Positions 1 to 13,499 of a stretch of DNA of 64,000 bases are shown here, piece after piece. This DNA is from Chinchilla lanigera. Taxonomy: Eukaryota > Chordata > Mammalia > Rodentia > Chinchillidae. The stretch covers positions 9,775,638 through 9,839,637 of the forward strand of contig NW_004955469.1 in NCBI RefSeq assembly GCF_000276665.1, in the 5' to 3' direction. Every line of letters begins with the position of its first letter. Within the stretch, counting starts at the first letter, position 1. The notes under the pieces were generated by a model. It worked only from the letters and a program-made list of their open reading frames with translations, was not told the origin of the DNA and made no database searches. Made by a program: the position numbers and the translations under genes.

Positions 1-249
1 CACCGGCTCAGAGAGAGTATCTCAAGCATGGATTTACATTATTAGTGTAAATTATTTGAATTCATCCATAAGAACATTAAAGATTTATTTATTTAAAATA
101 TTTGAGACCAACTTCTTTAGAGACCAGAGTTAATTCATTTAATAAACATTTGCTGGGTACCAACTTTGTGCTGGTATGTGTGGCAGATGTCATTTTCCAA
201 AGATAACTATATTAATATGCATCACTGTAAGTGCTGTTTTACACTGTGT

Positions 250-575
250 GTTATGTTTTAGCTTCAACCCCTCCCCTGGTCTCATGTGCTCAGAGGTGTG
301 GTTTTAGAAGGTGACTGGATTATGGGGAGCCACACTCATCCGTGAATGAGCCATGGATGGGTTCACTGCTGAATGTGTTATTAGGTGGTGGGCCTGGTTG
401 GAGGTGAGTCACCGAGGGCTGCCCTGGAAGAGTATGTTCTCGTCCTTGGCTCCCTGCTTCCTTGCTTCTTTGCTCTGCCATGCCCTTGTGCCATGACGTT
501 CCTGCCTTAGACCCTGGCAACCATAGACTGAATCCTCTGAAACATGAGCTCAATCACACCTCTCGTTTTTTAAGT
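250..575 (+). mobile_element. MaLR-like solo LTR copy A
   Basis: Shares with copies at 38530, 39675 and 41190 (inverted) the pattern GAGGTG, 'GTTCA..GCTGAATG', 'TAGGTGGTGGG', a CTGCCATG-rich middle and 'GACTGAATCCTCTGAAACATG'-type end. Family name not fixed. Confidence 0.6.
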
Positions 576-1184
576 TGTGGGTAGTGGGAACTGTGTCATA
601 GCAATGGCAAAACCCAATATATTGGGACAATATAATGTTCTATGAAGTGGTAGGGTATGAGGGTGGACCTTCTTCCTCCAACCAATAGAATGGGGCAGAA
701 GTGATGCTAAAACTAAAGTTATAAAAGCCAACATGGTTTCTGCCTAGAGCTCTTCTCCTTCACGGTGGATCTGGGAACTGGTTATCTATTGTGAGGAATG
801 CCAGGCCACAAGCAGAGGCCATGTGTAAGTATTGTGGTCTATGGCTCCATTATGCCCCAGCCAACAGCCAGCACCTCCTAGCAAGCATGTCAGGTAATTC
901 CCTCCCTTGGCTTTAAGTCTTCTAGCTGAGGACCAAGGCACTGTACAGCAGACAGACAAGCCATACTTTCTGAATTTCTGATGTACAGAAACTGAAAACA
1001 ATAACGAGTATTATGGTAATGCACTAAATTTTGTGGTAATTTATTATGTACCAAGACAGCTATATACACGGGGATAGCTTCTTGGGCTACAATAGTAAGA
1101 CCAATGTCCTGACCTCATGGAACTTGTAATTTAATGGAGAAGGTAGAAGAACTGAATATATAATTTGTGCTGTGATGAATGTTT

Positions 1185-1190
1185 TTTTTT

Positions 1191-1223
<33 letters not shown>

Positions 1224-1360
1224 GAGACAGGGTCTCGCTATGCAATTCAGGCTGGCCTTGAGCTCACTTTGTAGCCCAGGCTGGTCTCAAACTCACAAAG
1301 ATCCTCCTGCCCCAGCTTCCCGAGTGCTGGGATTACAGGCGTGTGCCACCATGCCTGGCT
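1185..1360 (-). mobile_element. B1-like SINE with 14-bp target duplication
   Basis: 7SL-derived SINE with an internal duplication of the AGGCTGG segment. Flanks TGTGATGAATGTTT at 1171-1184 and 1361-1374. Long T-run at its tail side. Confidence 0.9.
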
Positions 1361-2389
1361 TGTGATGAATGTTTGAAGCATAAAGAGATTGCCTTTTAAA
1401 TATCTAGCAAGGAAATCTGAGCCAGTTTGTCAGTTGAAAGTAATCTAACCCCATATTGTGAAATGGTCACTATCTTCCACAATACCTTTTTCCTAGCCCA
1501 ATGCATGGACATGGTGATTGCTCAAAAATATTGCATAATGTACTGTGGTTTGTTAAAATTAGCTTCCATGTACAGTCTCGTGTCCTGTATGTTCTCTCGA
1601 GAAGCAGGCCAAGAAATTCTGGAAACTGTCATTCGGGCCTCAAACTGAGTGGAAAATTAACAGTTCATTAATTACTGTTTCTCTGTGTGCTGCATTCGCT
1701 GATGTGTATTCATATCCTGCATCCCAACAACGAAAGAGTGCTCTGGTCTAATGCTATCTGGCCTACAAAGACGAAGAAATATTAAAATTTTCTTCGAAAA
1801 ATACTCAGGAAAGAGTAGTGGACAGACACTTTGTGCAGATGTATACATTATGAGACTCATACTTGTTCTTTTAATGCAGAGGCCCCTAAGGCCTTTTCTT
1901 GGTTATCAATGGGGAACCTGTGACTGTCGACCAATGATGTGACGATGCCCAAATAACAGAAGGTAGCAGACACTTTGGGGCTGTACACTCAGTAAGGCTG
2001 ATCTAACAGCTTCCAGATAAAAGATCAGAAGCTCGGTTAAATCTGAACTTCAGAAAACAACAAATAATTCTGCAATATTTAGGTGTGTCTGGTAAATTAT
2101 TCACTGACTATCTGAAATTCAAATTTCACTGGGCATCTTGCATATTTATTTGCTAAACCTGGCAACGCTGATACTAATTAGACTACAGAATATAGAATAA
2201 CTAGAAAGGAAAAGAAAATACCAGCAACGTGAAGGCAGGGAAGGGGCCAAACTTGGAGTTTGCTAAGTGCCACACTATGGAGGTGGCTCAGGGAATGCTT
2301 CACCCCTAGCCCTAGGATTTACTAATTTCCTTTTCTCTACACCCCAGTAAACTGAAAAAGTTAGTTTTTAACTGTGTTTAAGAATTCTA

Positions 2390-2641
<252 letters not shown>

Positions 2642-2687
2642 TCATAGGACAAATCCCTGAGTGCAATCATCTTTGCATTCATCAGAT

Positions 2688-2771
2688 ATTTTTTTTTTTT
2701 TTTTGGTACTGGGAATTGAACCTTATGTTTGTCAGGCAGGCGCTGTGCCACTGAGCTAAATCCTCAGCCCC
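2688..2771 (-). mobile_element. ID-type SINE
   Basis: tRNA-Ala-derived SINE. TCATCAGAT flanks it at 2679-2687 and 2772-2780. Confidence 0.9.
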
Positions 2772-3238
2772 TCATCAGATTAAATATCCACTCAGTGACA
2801 GATTAGAAAAATCTGAAATCTCAACCTCTATGACAGCCTAGTACTATTTCCTTCTTATCTGTGTTCCTCGATTTTTCATGCTAGCATTGAAATGTTAGCA
2901 TTTCAGCTTTGAAGGTAAGCATCGATATTTATAGGCAAGGTGATTCCAGAGTTAAGTCAGGGGCCAGAAGAACATTAAAGGAAAAATGCTGTGGTATGAA
3001 AGGACGTGCATGAACATGAGCAGGCTACTCAACATTTCTGTGGGTTGCTTTAAGTGCTTCGTTGCAAGGCCAGTTGATACATCCATTTTCCAGGGAAGAA
3101 AGAAGAAATGACAGAAAACAAACAACAAAGAGTTCAAAATTTCCCTGGTAAAAATAGTATGCAGGAAACTCAGGTATATATGTATATTTTGTGCACCCAT
3201 GCGTCCCAATTATCTCACAATTATGCATGCCAGCGCGT

Positions 3239-3280
3239 ACACACACACACACATACACACACACACACACACACACGCAC
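3239..3280. repeat. (AC)n microsatellite
   Basis: AC repeat with one AT and one GC interruption. Confidence 0.95.
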
Positions 3281-3429
3281 AAAAGCTCCCATTCTTGGTT
3301 TTTGCGAGCAGCCTGGGAAACTTAAAAAAGAATTGAGAAAGTCTGAGCAGTGAGAGGCTTTGACTATGAGGCTACGAGAAAAGGATGAACACGGCCAGCA
3401 GAAAGAGGGAAAGGAGAATGTCACAGCCA

Positions 3430-3560
3430 CTACATTCAGAGAAGTGAATTTTTTGGAGGAGAAAAGTGAGGCTCAGAGAGGTGAAGTCATATTGTGAAAG
3501 TCCTTCCCTGGGATGTGGTTAGGCTGAACCCTGTACCCAGGGTCCCCTCGCTTTAAACTC
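3430..3560 (-). mobile_element. MIR SINE, antisense
   Basis: GTGAGGCTCAGAGAGGTGAA is the antisense MIR core motif. Confidence 0.6.
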
Positions 3561-3879
3561 AGGGTTTGACCTTCTCTGAAACAGCAGAACTCTTCCCTAT
3601 GTCAGGTTTCTGTCAATAATAATCCATGCCCTCAATTCTGAAATTCACGTCTTTTAAAACAGCTTTTGGCACCAAACTCTGTGAATTATTTTACCTATCT
3701 TAGCAATCACATTTGCAGGAAGATCACTCTTTGTCACGACACTTATTCAGCAGAGCACTCAACCAGATTGGCTAGTGTTTTTATCAACTGGGGTCCACTG
3801 ACTACCTGTTAGGGAGTTCTACCTGACTACAGAGCCGCAGAGTAAAATCCGATAGCTGCAATTCTCAAAGATTCTTCTA

Positions 3880-4045
3880 GAACAGTGGCTCACACAGGTC
3901 ATATCAGCACCACTAAGAGCACGCATTCAAATGCGTGATTTCCAGACTTCACCTCAAACCCACTGAAGTAGAATCTCTGGGAGGTAAGATCAGGGAATCT
4001 GCACAGTCACAAGTTCTCCAGGTGGCTCTTACACAGTTCGCTTGG
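3880..4045. mobile_element. MER5-like hAT-Charlie fragment
   Basis: AGTAGAATCTCTGGGAGG followed by 'CAAGTTCTCCAGGTGGCT' resembles MER5A. Diverged. Confidence 0.55.
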
Positions 4046-4269
4046 CGGGGATCCACGCCACATTCCTGGGGTGAAGCTAATCAGCATGTGCTGATGCAGA
4101 CAGCCCATTCCTGCAGCCTGGTGAGGCAGACTAGCCTATTTCTGTACCTTCCCAGGTCTTCCTTAATGTTTTGGTTCAGTCAGCAGTGTTGTCCAGTACG
4201 GCTAACACTAGTCCCACATTTTTATTATTTTAGAACAGAAATGCTATGGTATATTTTTGGCTGCTCAGA

Positions 4270-4380
4270 TTTTTGTACAGGACTATTGTGAAGCTTAAAT
4301 TAGAAAATGGACATAAAAGCACTGTGTAAACTGTAAAGTGTTGTACAAAAGTAGAGGATTATTACTGTTATTATAACGTC
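4270..4380 (+). mobile_element. MIR 3' tail
   Basis: 'AAAGCACTGTGTAAACTGTA' with 'ATTATTACTGTTATTAT' is a typical MIR tail. Confidence 0.55.
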
Positions 4381-5084
4381 CTTTGTGCACAGCCCAACAC
4401 CCCCGCCTGTCCACCCCTCTTTTGCCTTTTGCTGGAGTGTGCAGCCTAGTGACAATCTCTCACTGGTTCCTCCACTTTTGCAGGGCCTTAGTGATATCAG
4501 TAACGCATAAAAGTCCCCACTGCCCAGAATTCTAACACTTCTTCCTACTTCTGAAGTTTTCTTAGCAATATACTGTTTCCTACTTTCCTCAGTCATTAAA
4601 TCTAAACGCTCTTGCTCAGCTAGTGGGATCCTCAAGTCTGCACTTACCAGAGTTACAGCACTGGCTAGAACAGCTACTGGTACAGAGAGGAGGGAAGAGC
4701 CATTCTTAGAGAAGCTGCTTTTGTTATCCAAAGATCTCCAATCTAGCAATTCTTTTTCCAGCCTATCCTACAGAAATCATAGGCTTGCAAACATGTCATA
4801 CAATGATGTTTACACGACCGTTTGTAATAGAAAAAAACAAAGAAACCTACACGTCTATCAAAGGGGAGTGGTTCAGAAAGTTATGATATGCACATGATAT
4901 ATACCATGCTGTTGCTAAGAAGGATAAAGTAGGCCTCTGCTTTGTCAGAGGAAGATTTCTGAATTTATTAGAAGTGAAAAAGGCAGCTATAAAAGGTGCT
5001 GGAGAGAAATCTGATTATAAATTAAGTGCCGTAGATCATGCAAAGACATCACTGTTTAAACATATATAATAACTTCCATGAAAA

Positions 5085-5165
5085 ACTGCCACATACTTAT
5101 AAACCCAGTACTCAAGAGGCTGAGGCAGGAGAACTGCCAATTGGAGGCCAGCCTGGTCTATAAAA
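5085..5165 (+). mobile_element. B1-like SINE fragment
   Basis: CAAGAGGCTGAGGCAGGAGA then AGGCCAGCCTGG. Confidence 0.6.
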
Positions 5166-5479
5166 CCAAAAGCAGGCGCACTATGAGCGCAACGATGCAT
5201 TCTGTAGGTTTTGTAGTGGAGGGTAGGCGGTAACGAGCTGGGGTACGGAAGGAACAACACTGGCCATATCTGGGTAACTGCTGAAACTAAACAACAGTAT
5301 ATATGGGCTTACCACGCTATTCTCTGTGCATCGTTGTATATTTGACATTTTCCATAGTAACAACAAATTCTACCACAAATCTTGAATAAAATCAATCAAA
5401 CCTTATTTGCCTAAGATAGAATTCTTACCAATAATAACTGTCTATGAGGGTTTACAGTCAGACACATAAGTTTATTTAT

Positions 5480-5562
5480 TTATTTTTTTAGTACTGGGAA
5501 TTGAACTCAGGACCTTGCGCTTGCCAGGCAGGCACTTATGCCTCTGAGCTATATTCCCAGCC
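5480..5562 (-). mobile_element. ID-type SINE
   Basis: 'AGTACTGGGAATTGAACTCA' to 'CTGAGCTATATTCCCAGCCC'. Confidence 0.85.
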
Positions 5563-6560
5563 CTGATACTTAAGTTTAGATTAACAAAATTTAAGGGAAA
5601 AGTAAAATGTCCTAAAGAAGAGACCCATATTGGCTCATGCTACCACAACTGAGCAGATATACTTTACCATGAGGAAGCATGAAGAGTTAGTAGGAGTTCG
5701 AGAGAAGAACAAATGTGTAACTGTCAGGGTGGAAAAGAGGATGTCGCCTTGGGACCAGGCGAAAGGAGGGAACACACGTGACTTGGACTGCAGAGGTGAC
5801 TGCAGCACCCAGCAGTAATTGTTACTCATCACAGTAGACAATGGACTAACCGCCTGCTTATCTGTACTGCAAGTCAATGGCTGATACAGTAATGTCCGTG
5901 AAGGGCTAGTGAGGCCTGGGGACAGGCTGAAATACAGGGAAACGAAGCGGAAGTTCTTCATGTGCTGACATGGAGGGCAGGGGCCGAGGAGTTAAAAAGG
6001 TCTGAAGAACTAGCTCAGAGAAAAGAGGAAGAGAGTCAGTCTGAGTTAAGAAGGTGTGAGGAGGCTGGGCACCCAAAACACTGGCTTGGCTGACTCTTCC
6101 CCTGGAGGTTTTTTTCCTGCAACTTTAGCAGCAAAGTCTGTCCAAGCTTGGGTCATGGGCTGGATAATGTTACTGTCAAAATGTAGGTGGCCAGCCAAAA
6201 AGTTTTGCTTGCCAAATGGAAAAGAACTAAAGTGGCATTAAAAGATACTTTGTATCGTACCTACGATTTAATCTTGGCTATCTTACAATGTCAATTATTT
6301 ATAATTGCTCCTGTAATGTTCCACTTGCTTTGAAATGGATATAAAGACCAGAACCAACACGCAGAATTTCATCACCAGAAGCCACAGCAGCAGCTCCACA
6401 CTGTGACCTGGCAAGGATGGGGCCATACAGGGCGACCAAGTTTTTTTTTAATGTGGTAAGTGCTGTCTGTAAAACCAATGTGCTTTTTTTTAGAGGGGTA
6501 GGGGTGGGGTGGGGGGGGTGTCAAAATAAATAAATAAATAAAACCAATGTTTTAATCTTA

Positions 6561-6714
6561 CTTATTTATTTATTTTTGAGACAGGGTCTTGCTATGCAGT
6601 TCAGGCTGGTGTTGAGCTCACTTTTTAGCCCAGGCTGGTCTCGAACTTGCAACGATCCTCCTGCCTCAGCCTCCCAAGTGCAGGGATTACAGGCATGGGC
6701 CACCATGCTTGGCT
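6561..6714 (-). mobile_element. B1-like SINE
   Basis: TGTTTTAATCTTA flanks it at 6548-6560 and 6715-6727. Confidence 0.9.
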
Positions 6715-7010
6715 TGTTTTAATCTTAGTAAAGACAGGGACAAAGAATTTTGAGACAGTATATTCAAAGATAGGGGGACCTTTTCCTCTATGCTGTAATA
6801 ATTGATATATAATAGTTATACAATGTGTATAATTCAAATTTCACTACTTGTTAACAGGTAACAGAGCTGGACAATAAGCTCAACTGCTAATGATGACTTT
6901 GCCATCTCTTTTGAAGATGGAATAATGCTGAGTAGCACATATGTCACCTCAAGGGGTAAAGGGCAAGACACGTGGTGTTCAACACGTGAGCTTTTAGTCA
7001 TGTTCTCAAT

Positions 7011-7511
7011 TTCTGGTGCAAACGCTGTGGAAATCAGTCTGGAGATTCCTCAGCAAACTAGGATTAGAGGTCCCATTCAACCCAGCTATTCCCCCTTTGG
7101 GTATTTTTCCGGAAGAAAAAACATCATACCACAGTGACATGTGTGCACCCATGTTTATAGCAGCACAGTTTGTCATAGCTAAATCTTGGAAACAACCCAA
7201 ATGTCCATCAACTGAGGAATGGATAAAAAAGATGCGGCATTTTTATTCAATGGAGTATTACTCAGCTATAAAGAAAGATAAACTCGAGGCTTTTATAGGT
7301 AAATAGATGCAAGTAGAGACCATACTTATGAGTGAAATAAGTCAGTCTCACATGTGTAAACATCCTATTGCCTCCCTAGTGTAAGAAACTGAAAGAGTAC
7401 ATAAAATCTGAAAGGTACGATAGATATTGTGAAAGGGAAAGAAACTGCTCAAAAAGAAAGAACAACTGGGATGAGGGAAAAGAGAAAAGAAAGAAAGAAG
7501 GGAAAAATTAC

Positions 7512-7550
<39 letters not shown>

Positions 7551-7556
7551 AGATAG
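7011..7556 (+). mobile_element. 5'-truncated L1 3' end
   Basis: Starts inside the ORF2 C-terminus (GTGGAAATCAGTCTGGAGAT, then a 'TATAGCAGCACAG' and 'CAACTGAGGAATGGATAAA' stretch) and runs into the 3'UTR. It ends in a TA/CA microsatellite. The same sequence recurs at 43310-44280. Confidence 0.8.
7512..7550. repeat. (TA)n(CA)n microsatellite at an L1 end
   Basis: TA repeats pass directly into CA repeats. Confidence 0.95.
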
Positions 7557-8063
7557 CTGAGGTAATTGTACTACTAATTTCTATAGGTTTATCAAAAGGA
7601 ACAGTTAATGCTTAATTGTTTGATCAACCTTAATGCCTATATCCGGCTATCTGAGTAACCAGTCTGAAGATATCAATATGTAATACAACAATCATTGTTA
7701 ATTTCCTATCACCTTGTTTGGAATTCTGTATCACTTTTATTGTTTTGTGTTGGTTTGTTTATGTCTTTGTGTTTGTTAATTTGTTTTTATTTTTATTTTT
7801 TTAAAAAAAACAGATGTGAGCTTTGCCTGCCACGCTCTGCAATCAGTCCATGGTGACATTAACAAGCTGTGAGAGTGCTTGGCCAGAATCTCTTGCTTCA
7901 CACAAGAAGAAATGGAGGTCCAGAGCAAAGGACTGACCTCCTTGCCTGAGGTTCCTTATTTGCTAAGTGAGTGGTTCTGGATTCGAGGATATTTTTCAGG
8001 ATTCCCAAACTGGTACTCTCCTTTCATTAAGCTACTTTCCTCTCCTATGGGAATAAAGATGCA

Positions 8064-8064
<1 letters not shown>

Positions 8065-8113
<49 letters not shown>
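8065..8113. repeat. (CA)n microsatellite
   Basis: Uninterrupted CA array of about 24 units, the longest perfect one here. Confidence 0.95.
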
Positions 8114-8116
<3 letters not shown>

Positions 8117-8344
8117 GTAGTATCCAAGCTGCACATGCATTTGCTAGAGTCTACCAAATAGGGGAGAGCCAACTTGGCCAGAGAATGCTGCCTGACTGGA
8201 GGATTTCCAGATAGAGGTGTGTCTTGGGTGCTTGTGTATGCACTATGTATACTGTAGTGGAGCACACAGGGAAACACTGCTGAAAATACTCTAAGGCTTC
8301 TTCTCTGTTTCTTTTTCTTTTCCTTTCCTTTCCTTTTCTGATTT

Positions 8345-8448
8345 TTTGAGACACTATGTAGTCCAAGCTGGCCTTAAACTTGAGGCAATCCCCCTGCCTC
8401 AGCCTCCCAAGTTCTGCCATCACAGGCCTGTGCCACCATGTCTGGCTT
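8345..8448 (-). mobile_element. B1-like SINE, older
   Basis: GAGACACTATGTAGTCCAAG through CCACCATGTCTGGC; short form without the internal duplication. Confidence 0.75.
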
Positions 8449-8591
8449 CTTTTCTGTTTTTTTAGGCACCACAAATACTCAAATTGTAGGCCATACACTG
8501 GACAGTTAAAAGGTATGAATCTTACTTTTCCAGAGATACTCTAATAAAGGCACAGTTCCTTGAAATTAATAGCATGTGGGGCTTTGCTTTG

Positions 8592-8757
8592 CTTTTTTTT
8601 TTTTTTTTTTCTGTCTTTTTAAGACAGGGTCTCACTATGCAGTTCAGGCTGGCCTTGAGGTCACTTTGTATCCCAGGCTGGTCTTGAACTTGCAATGATC
8701 CTCCTGCCTCAGCCTCCCGAGTGCTGGGATTACAGGTGTGCACCACCATGCCTGGCT
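8592..8757 (-). mobile_element. B1-like SINE
   Basis: Full-size B1 with T-run. GGGCTTTGCTTT flanks it on both sides (from 8579 and from 8758). Confidence 0.85.
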
Positions 8758-8768
8758 GGGCTTTGCTT

Positions 8769-8806
8769 TTATTTTATTTTATTTTATTTTATTTTATTTT
8801 ATTTTT
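8769..8806. repeat. (ATTTT)n microsatellite
   Basis: About seven ATTTT units between copies of GGGCTTTGCTTTT. Confidence 0.95.
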
Positions 8807-9059
8807 TGGGCTTTGCTTTTAAAGTGTGATCTAGGAGACTGAACTTGGGTCTTTGAGCCTACAATTCTGTTTTCCACACTTACTACAGGTGTTGGTTGAC
8901 TGAATTAACCAGGGTCTGTCTCCTCATCCTCAATCTGAAAGAATAATGCTTGTTGTATCTTTGTCATAAGGTTTTTCTGAGGATCAAGTATATAAGGAAA
9001 AATGTTATAAGCTAAAAGTACATACAAATACAAGGTGTTAATACTTTCCATATCATATA

Positions 9060-9480
9060 GTGGTCCCCCCCCCCATCTGTGGTTTTGTTTTCCACAGTTT
9101 CAGCTCCCTGTGGTGAACCAGGGTTTGAAAATATTAAGGATAATTCCATAAATAACAATTCATAAATTTTAAGTTGAATACTATTCTGAGTCATGTGATG
9201 AACTCTCATGCCATCCTGCTCCATCCCAATTGGGACATGACCTCCTCTGTCCAGCCCTCCCACACTGATAGCCATCGTGGTATAATGGTGCCTGTGCTCA
9301 AGTAACTTTCATTTTACTTAGTAATGACCGCAAAGTGCAACAGTAGTGAAGCTGGCAATTCAGATATGCCAAATAGAAGCCATAAAGTGCTTCTTTTTAA
9401 GCGAAAAGGCAAAAGTTCTTGACTTAAGAAAAAAATATGTATGGTGAGGTTGCTAAGATCTATAATAAGGGTGAATCCCC
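9060..9480 (+). mobile_element. Tigger (pogo-like) transposon fragment with transposase N-terminus
   Basis: Begins with the terminal CCATCTGTGGTTTTG-like motif. From about 9327 it contains the start of the Tigger transposase reading frame (the AGCTGGCAATTCAGATATGC region, then a GAGGTTGCTAAGATCTA helix-turn-helix segment). The frame is broken. Confidence 0.75.
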
Positions 9481-9559
9481 CACCCTTTGGTACTGGGGTG
9501 GGAACCTGGGGTGCTCTGCTCTGAACTGTACTCCCAACTCTTTTAGTTTTTTAATTTTT

Positions 9560-9682
9560 AATACATTTTCTGTCTTGAAACAGGGTCTCACTAAGTTGCC
9601 CAGCCTGGCCTCAAACTTAATCTTCCTACTTCAGCCCCTGAGGTAGGTGAGATTATATGGTAGGAGTATACCATCATGCCTG
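9560..9682 (-). mobile_element. B1-like SINE, diverged
   Basis: 'AACAGGGTCTCACTAAGTTG' through 'CCATCATGCCTGG'. Confidence 0.7.
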
Positions 9683-10924
9683 GAAAGAACTCATCTTCTA
9701 TCCATACAACTGAAGAATAAAAAAGATAGTGCTAATTTTGGTGTTGTACTTCAAACTGTAGAAGTTATGGCCATAGTATATGATAAGTGCTTAGTTAAGA
9801 TACATTAGATTAGAGTTAGGTACTATCCAAAGTTTCAGACATCTACTAGAGGTAGATAGGAGGGGACTACTGGATAGGAAGATCATGCACAATGAATGTT
9901 TAGGCACTATGGCTTGTAGAGAAAATGTCAGGTATGCTAGGTAGTCTGAAGCCCACCATAACCTACCTCTCATCTTGTGCCCCAGGACCTCCTGCTTTTC
10001 AAATGCAAGAGCTGCTTGGCAGCTGCCAGAGGAAGCATTTCTGGACCCCACCCAAATGACAGCTGGGCCCCATCCAGATGCCAGAGCACAGTCAGGCGGC
10101 TTGCCCGTCAGAATTTCTCTCCCTCACCTGTAAAAGGCTGGCTCCTCAGCCGTGGTGGATGTACCTTCCTCTCCTCCACAAGCAGGACAGGTAACAGGCA
10201 ACTAGACTAGGACAGAGCAAAAAGTGACCTCTGAGGAGCAAGGGATAGTGGGAAAGAATGAAAAGCTACATAAGAAAATGCTTCCATCTATACAAAGAGA
10301 GGCAGGAGCAAGAGCGAAGTGGGGAGTGGCGCATCGTATTCACACCCCCAGCTGAGATGAGTGCAGTGCAGAGAATGCTTACCATAAGCATTAGACTCTC
10401 TCCGTGACACTTCGAGAAAATGTAACCAAATGGGTTCTGGCTTAGAATTCTTCTGACAGCTTTGAGTCCATTAAAAATACAGTAAATGTCAGTGAGAATT
10501 TGCCGTGGCATATTTTGCCAAGAGGAAAATTTGTTAAATCAGGACACACACTTTAAAATTCTCCACAAAATCACTTCAGTGACTTATTTTCTATTTATTG
10601 GTATATAGAACACTACATACTTTATGAGAAATCACTTACGTAAACACAAACACACTCACACACATCCTGCACACATACTCTGTTCTTTCACTTTTTTTTT
10701 TTAAGTTTTGTATATTACTGTGAAAGTTTATCTGGAAAAGTCAATGTGGTTCTCTCTGTATTTTCTTACTATAAATCACACAACTACTGCTAGACTATCA
10801 GGCAAAAGCCATTGCCTTGGAGTGGCTATTTTTTATTTTCATTTCTTTGACCACATGGTGCTAGGATCAAGATATTATCCTAATTTTAATTTAAAGAAAT
10901 AAGTGGACAGGAAATAAGAAAAGT

Positions 10925-11110
10925 GGGATTTATTGGCATGTGCTGTAACATGCTTGGCACCATATTTTATTTCACTCCATCCTTAGAACAATTCTGTAGG
11001 GTGTATTTCTAGATGTATTTTACAGAGAGGTTCAGAAAAAGCAGCTAATTCTAAGACCACGAAGATAACAAGAGACAGAAATGGAATTCTAATCCAGGAG
11101 ATGCTTTTGC
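10925..11110 (-). mobile_element. MIR SINE, antisense
   Basis: 'GTATTTTACAGAGAGGTTCA' followed by 'AGAAATGGAATTCTAATCCA' is antisense MIR. Confidence 0.6.
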
Positions 11111-11165
11111 CGCTAGCAAAGGAGACAAAAAGGCAGAAAAACTACCTTGAAAAGTATCTGTTTAT

Positions 11166-11335
11166 CTGAGATAAGCATGAAGGCACATTTCTGTAATACC
11201 AACTACTTGGGAGGCTGAGGCAGGAGGATGGAAATTTTGAGGCCAGCTTGAGTAATTTAGTGAGTTTGTGTCTCAAAACAAGGGATGGGGATGAGGCTTA
11301 GTGCAAGGCCCGGGTACAGTCCTCAGTACCAAACA
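11166..11335 (+). mobile_element. B1-dID dimeric SINE
   Basis: B1 half (TACTTGGGAGGCTGAGGCAG) followed after GTCTCAAAA by an ID-derived half ('GATGAGGCTTAGTGCAAGG'). Diverged. Confidence 0.75.
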
Positions 11336-11899
11336 ATAACGACAAGAGGGGGAGAATGGGTGGGAGAGGAGATGAATCCAGATTGGCCCTGGGTTGATAA
11401 CTGCTGGGTGATAGGTTGAATGACACAGTTCTGCCTGTTTTGGTAGGTTTAGAAATTTTTGAAATCAAAAATCAAATAGAAGAGCTGTTTAATATATATC
11501 GGCAACACAGAAAGTAACATATGTACTGTTTATTTACTGCTATGATAAAGTTTTATAAAAAGAAAGACAGCACAAATTGTGGACTCCCAGAGATGTTTAT
11601 CAGCATGCACCTGGGTAGTGACTGGATATGACACACGGCTTAACCGTTCCTTCTCAGAAAGGAAAACACCTCGCTACCTAGCATGTATCTTGGATAACGG
11701 GCTGCTGCACAGCCTCTACTCCCTCCTGCCATTCCTGCTAGCTCGACTGCAGATTTACATTGAGGGATATCAGATATCCTACTCGTGTTATTTTTATTCT
11801 ATTTGTAAGTTTTTCTAACATTATCAAGAACTACAAGACAGTGAATCTCACAGATGGAGGCAAGAATATTTTACTACAAAAAAAGTATTGCTTTGCTTA

Positions 11900-12220
<321 letters not shown>

Positions 12221-12339
12221 TCACTACATTAAATGTGAAGTATTAATTTTTAACATTTCTATGACATTCAGGTTAAATTTTGTGTTCCAAATGTACATTT
12301 TGTAGTAGCTCTGAGATTCACATTATTCTGATTACTTTC

Positions 12340-12470
12340 TTTCTTCTCCTATGAGATAGTCTCTTTATGATACCCAGGCTGGCCTTGAACTACTGGGCGG
12401 AAGTGAGCCTCCTGCCTCAGCCTCCCAAATAGCTGAGACTGCAGGCATGTGGCACCATGCCTGCCCTATT
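12340..12470 (-). mobile_element. B1-like SINE, old
   Basis: 'CCCAGGCTGGCCTTGAACTA' through 'GGCACCATGCCTG'. Confidence 0.7.
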
Positions 12471-13499
12471 TTGATTACTTGAAGCAAAATCTTAAAAAGG
12501 TTGTCTTATCAATATTCTATATTCAAAGAATATTAGTTAAGGAAAGATATACAATATACTTTTAACATTTCTTTTATGGAAAATGGCTCATACAACATAT
12601 ATGGTAAGTATTCAGAATTCTAAGCCCCAAATGCTGTATAGATAAGCACGAATATGAATGAAGATGCACAACATTTAAAACTGATGCTGTGTGGTGTGCA
12701 AGCAGTTCATGTGTGTACCCTGTGGTACTCTAGAAGTGGTTCTGTTGAACTGAACGTATTTTATAATAACTAACAGATGGAAAATTCTACCACATGAAGT
12801 AGAGAGGGAGAGAGGGGAGATTTGGCCTGTAGTGTACCAGATCAAGAGGAAGAAACAAGACTAAACAATCTCATACATTCTCACCACTTGAGCCCACTCT
12901 ACAATCGCATCGGCATAGTGCACCTTATCTGCAGGTGATCTCTTAGGGGCTGTGGCATCCGATAGGGTAGTAACATAGCATGTGTTCCTCCTGAGCACGT
13001 GAAGTACAGTTAGCCTGAGCTGAGATGTACTTTAAGTAGAAAATACACAGTGGGTTTCAAATACAGTACAGAAAAAAGGAGATAAAATAGCCCATTAAAA
13101 TTTTAAAAGCATTATATTTGAAAATAGGTGTTTGATTACATGTTGAATAATACTTTTGTTATATTAGGTTAAATAAATATATTGTCAAACTGTTTCTTGT
13201 GGCTACTAGAGAATCTAAAATCCTCCACACGGCTGCATTTTACTTCTGTTGTGCAGCACTGATCAGGAGGAATGAGCTGCAGCAGGCAGGTTTTTTTTTG
13301 TGCTCCAGGCTACTTGTGCTGGTCTTGTATAGACATGACCTAAAATTACCTCTCAGCATAAAACCAATTCTAGTTGCTCATCTTACCACAGATGTATTTC
13401 TTGGCCACAAGGAAGACTTAATAAAGTGGGACCAGTTGAGCATCAGCCCAACCTCAATCCTGGAAAAATTCATAGTGCCCACTTGCTGAAAGATAGCAT

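Noticed and set aside
3025..3430. Frames rich in Cys-Val or His-Thr
   Set aside because: They are translations of the AC microsatellite.
4300..4749. 149-codon minus-strand open frame
   Set aside because: Part overlaps a MIR tail, there is no recognisable domain or splice context, and it runs into repeat-like low-complexity sequence.
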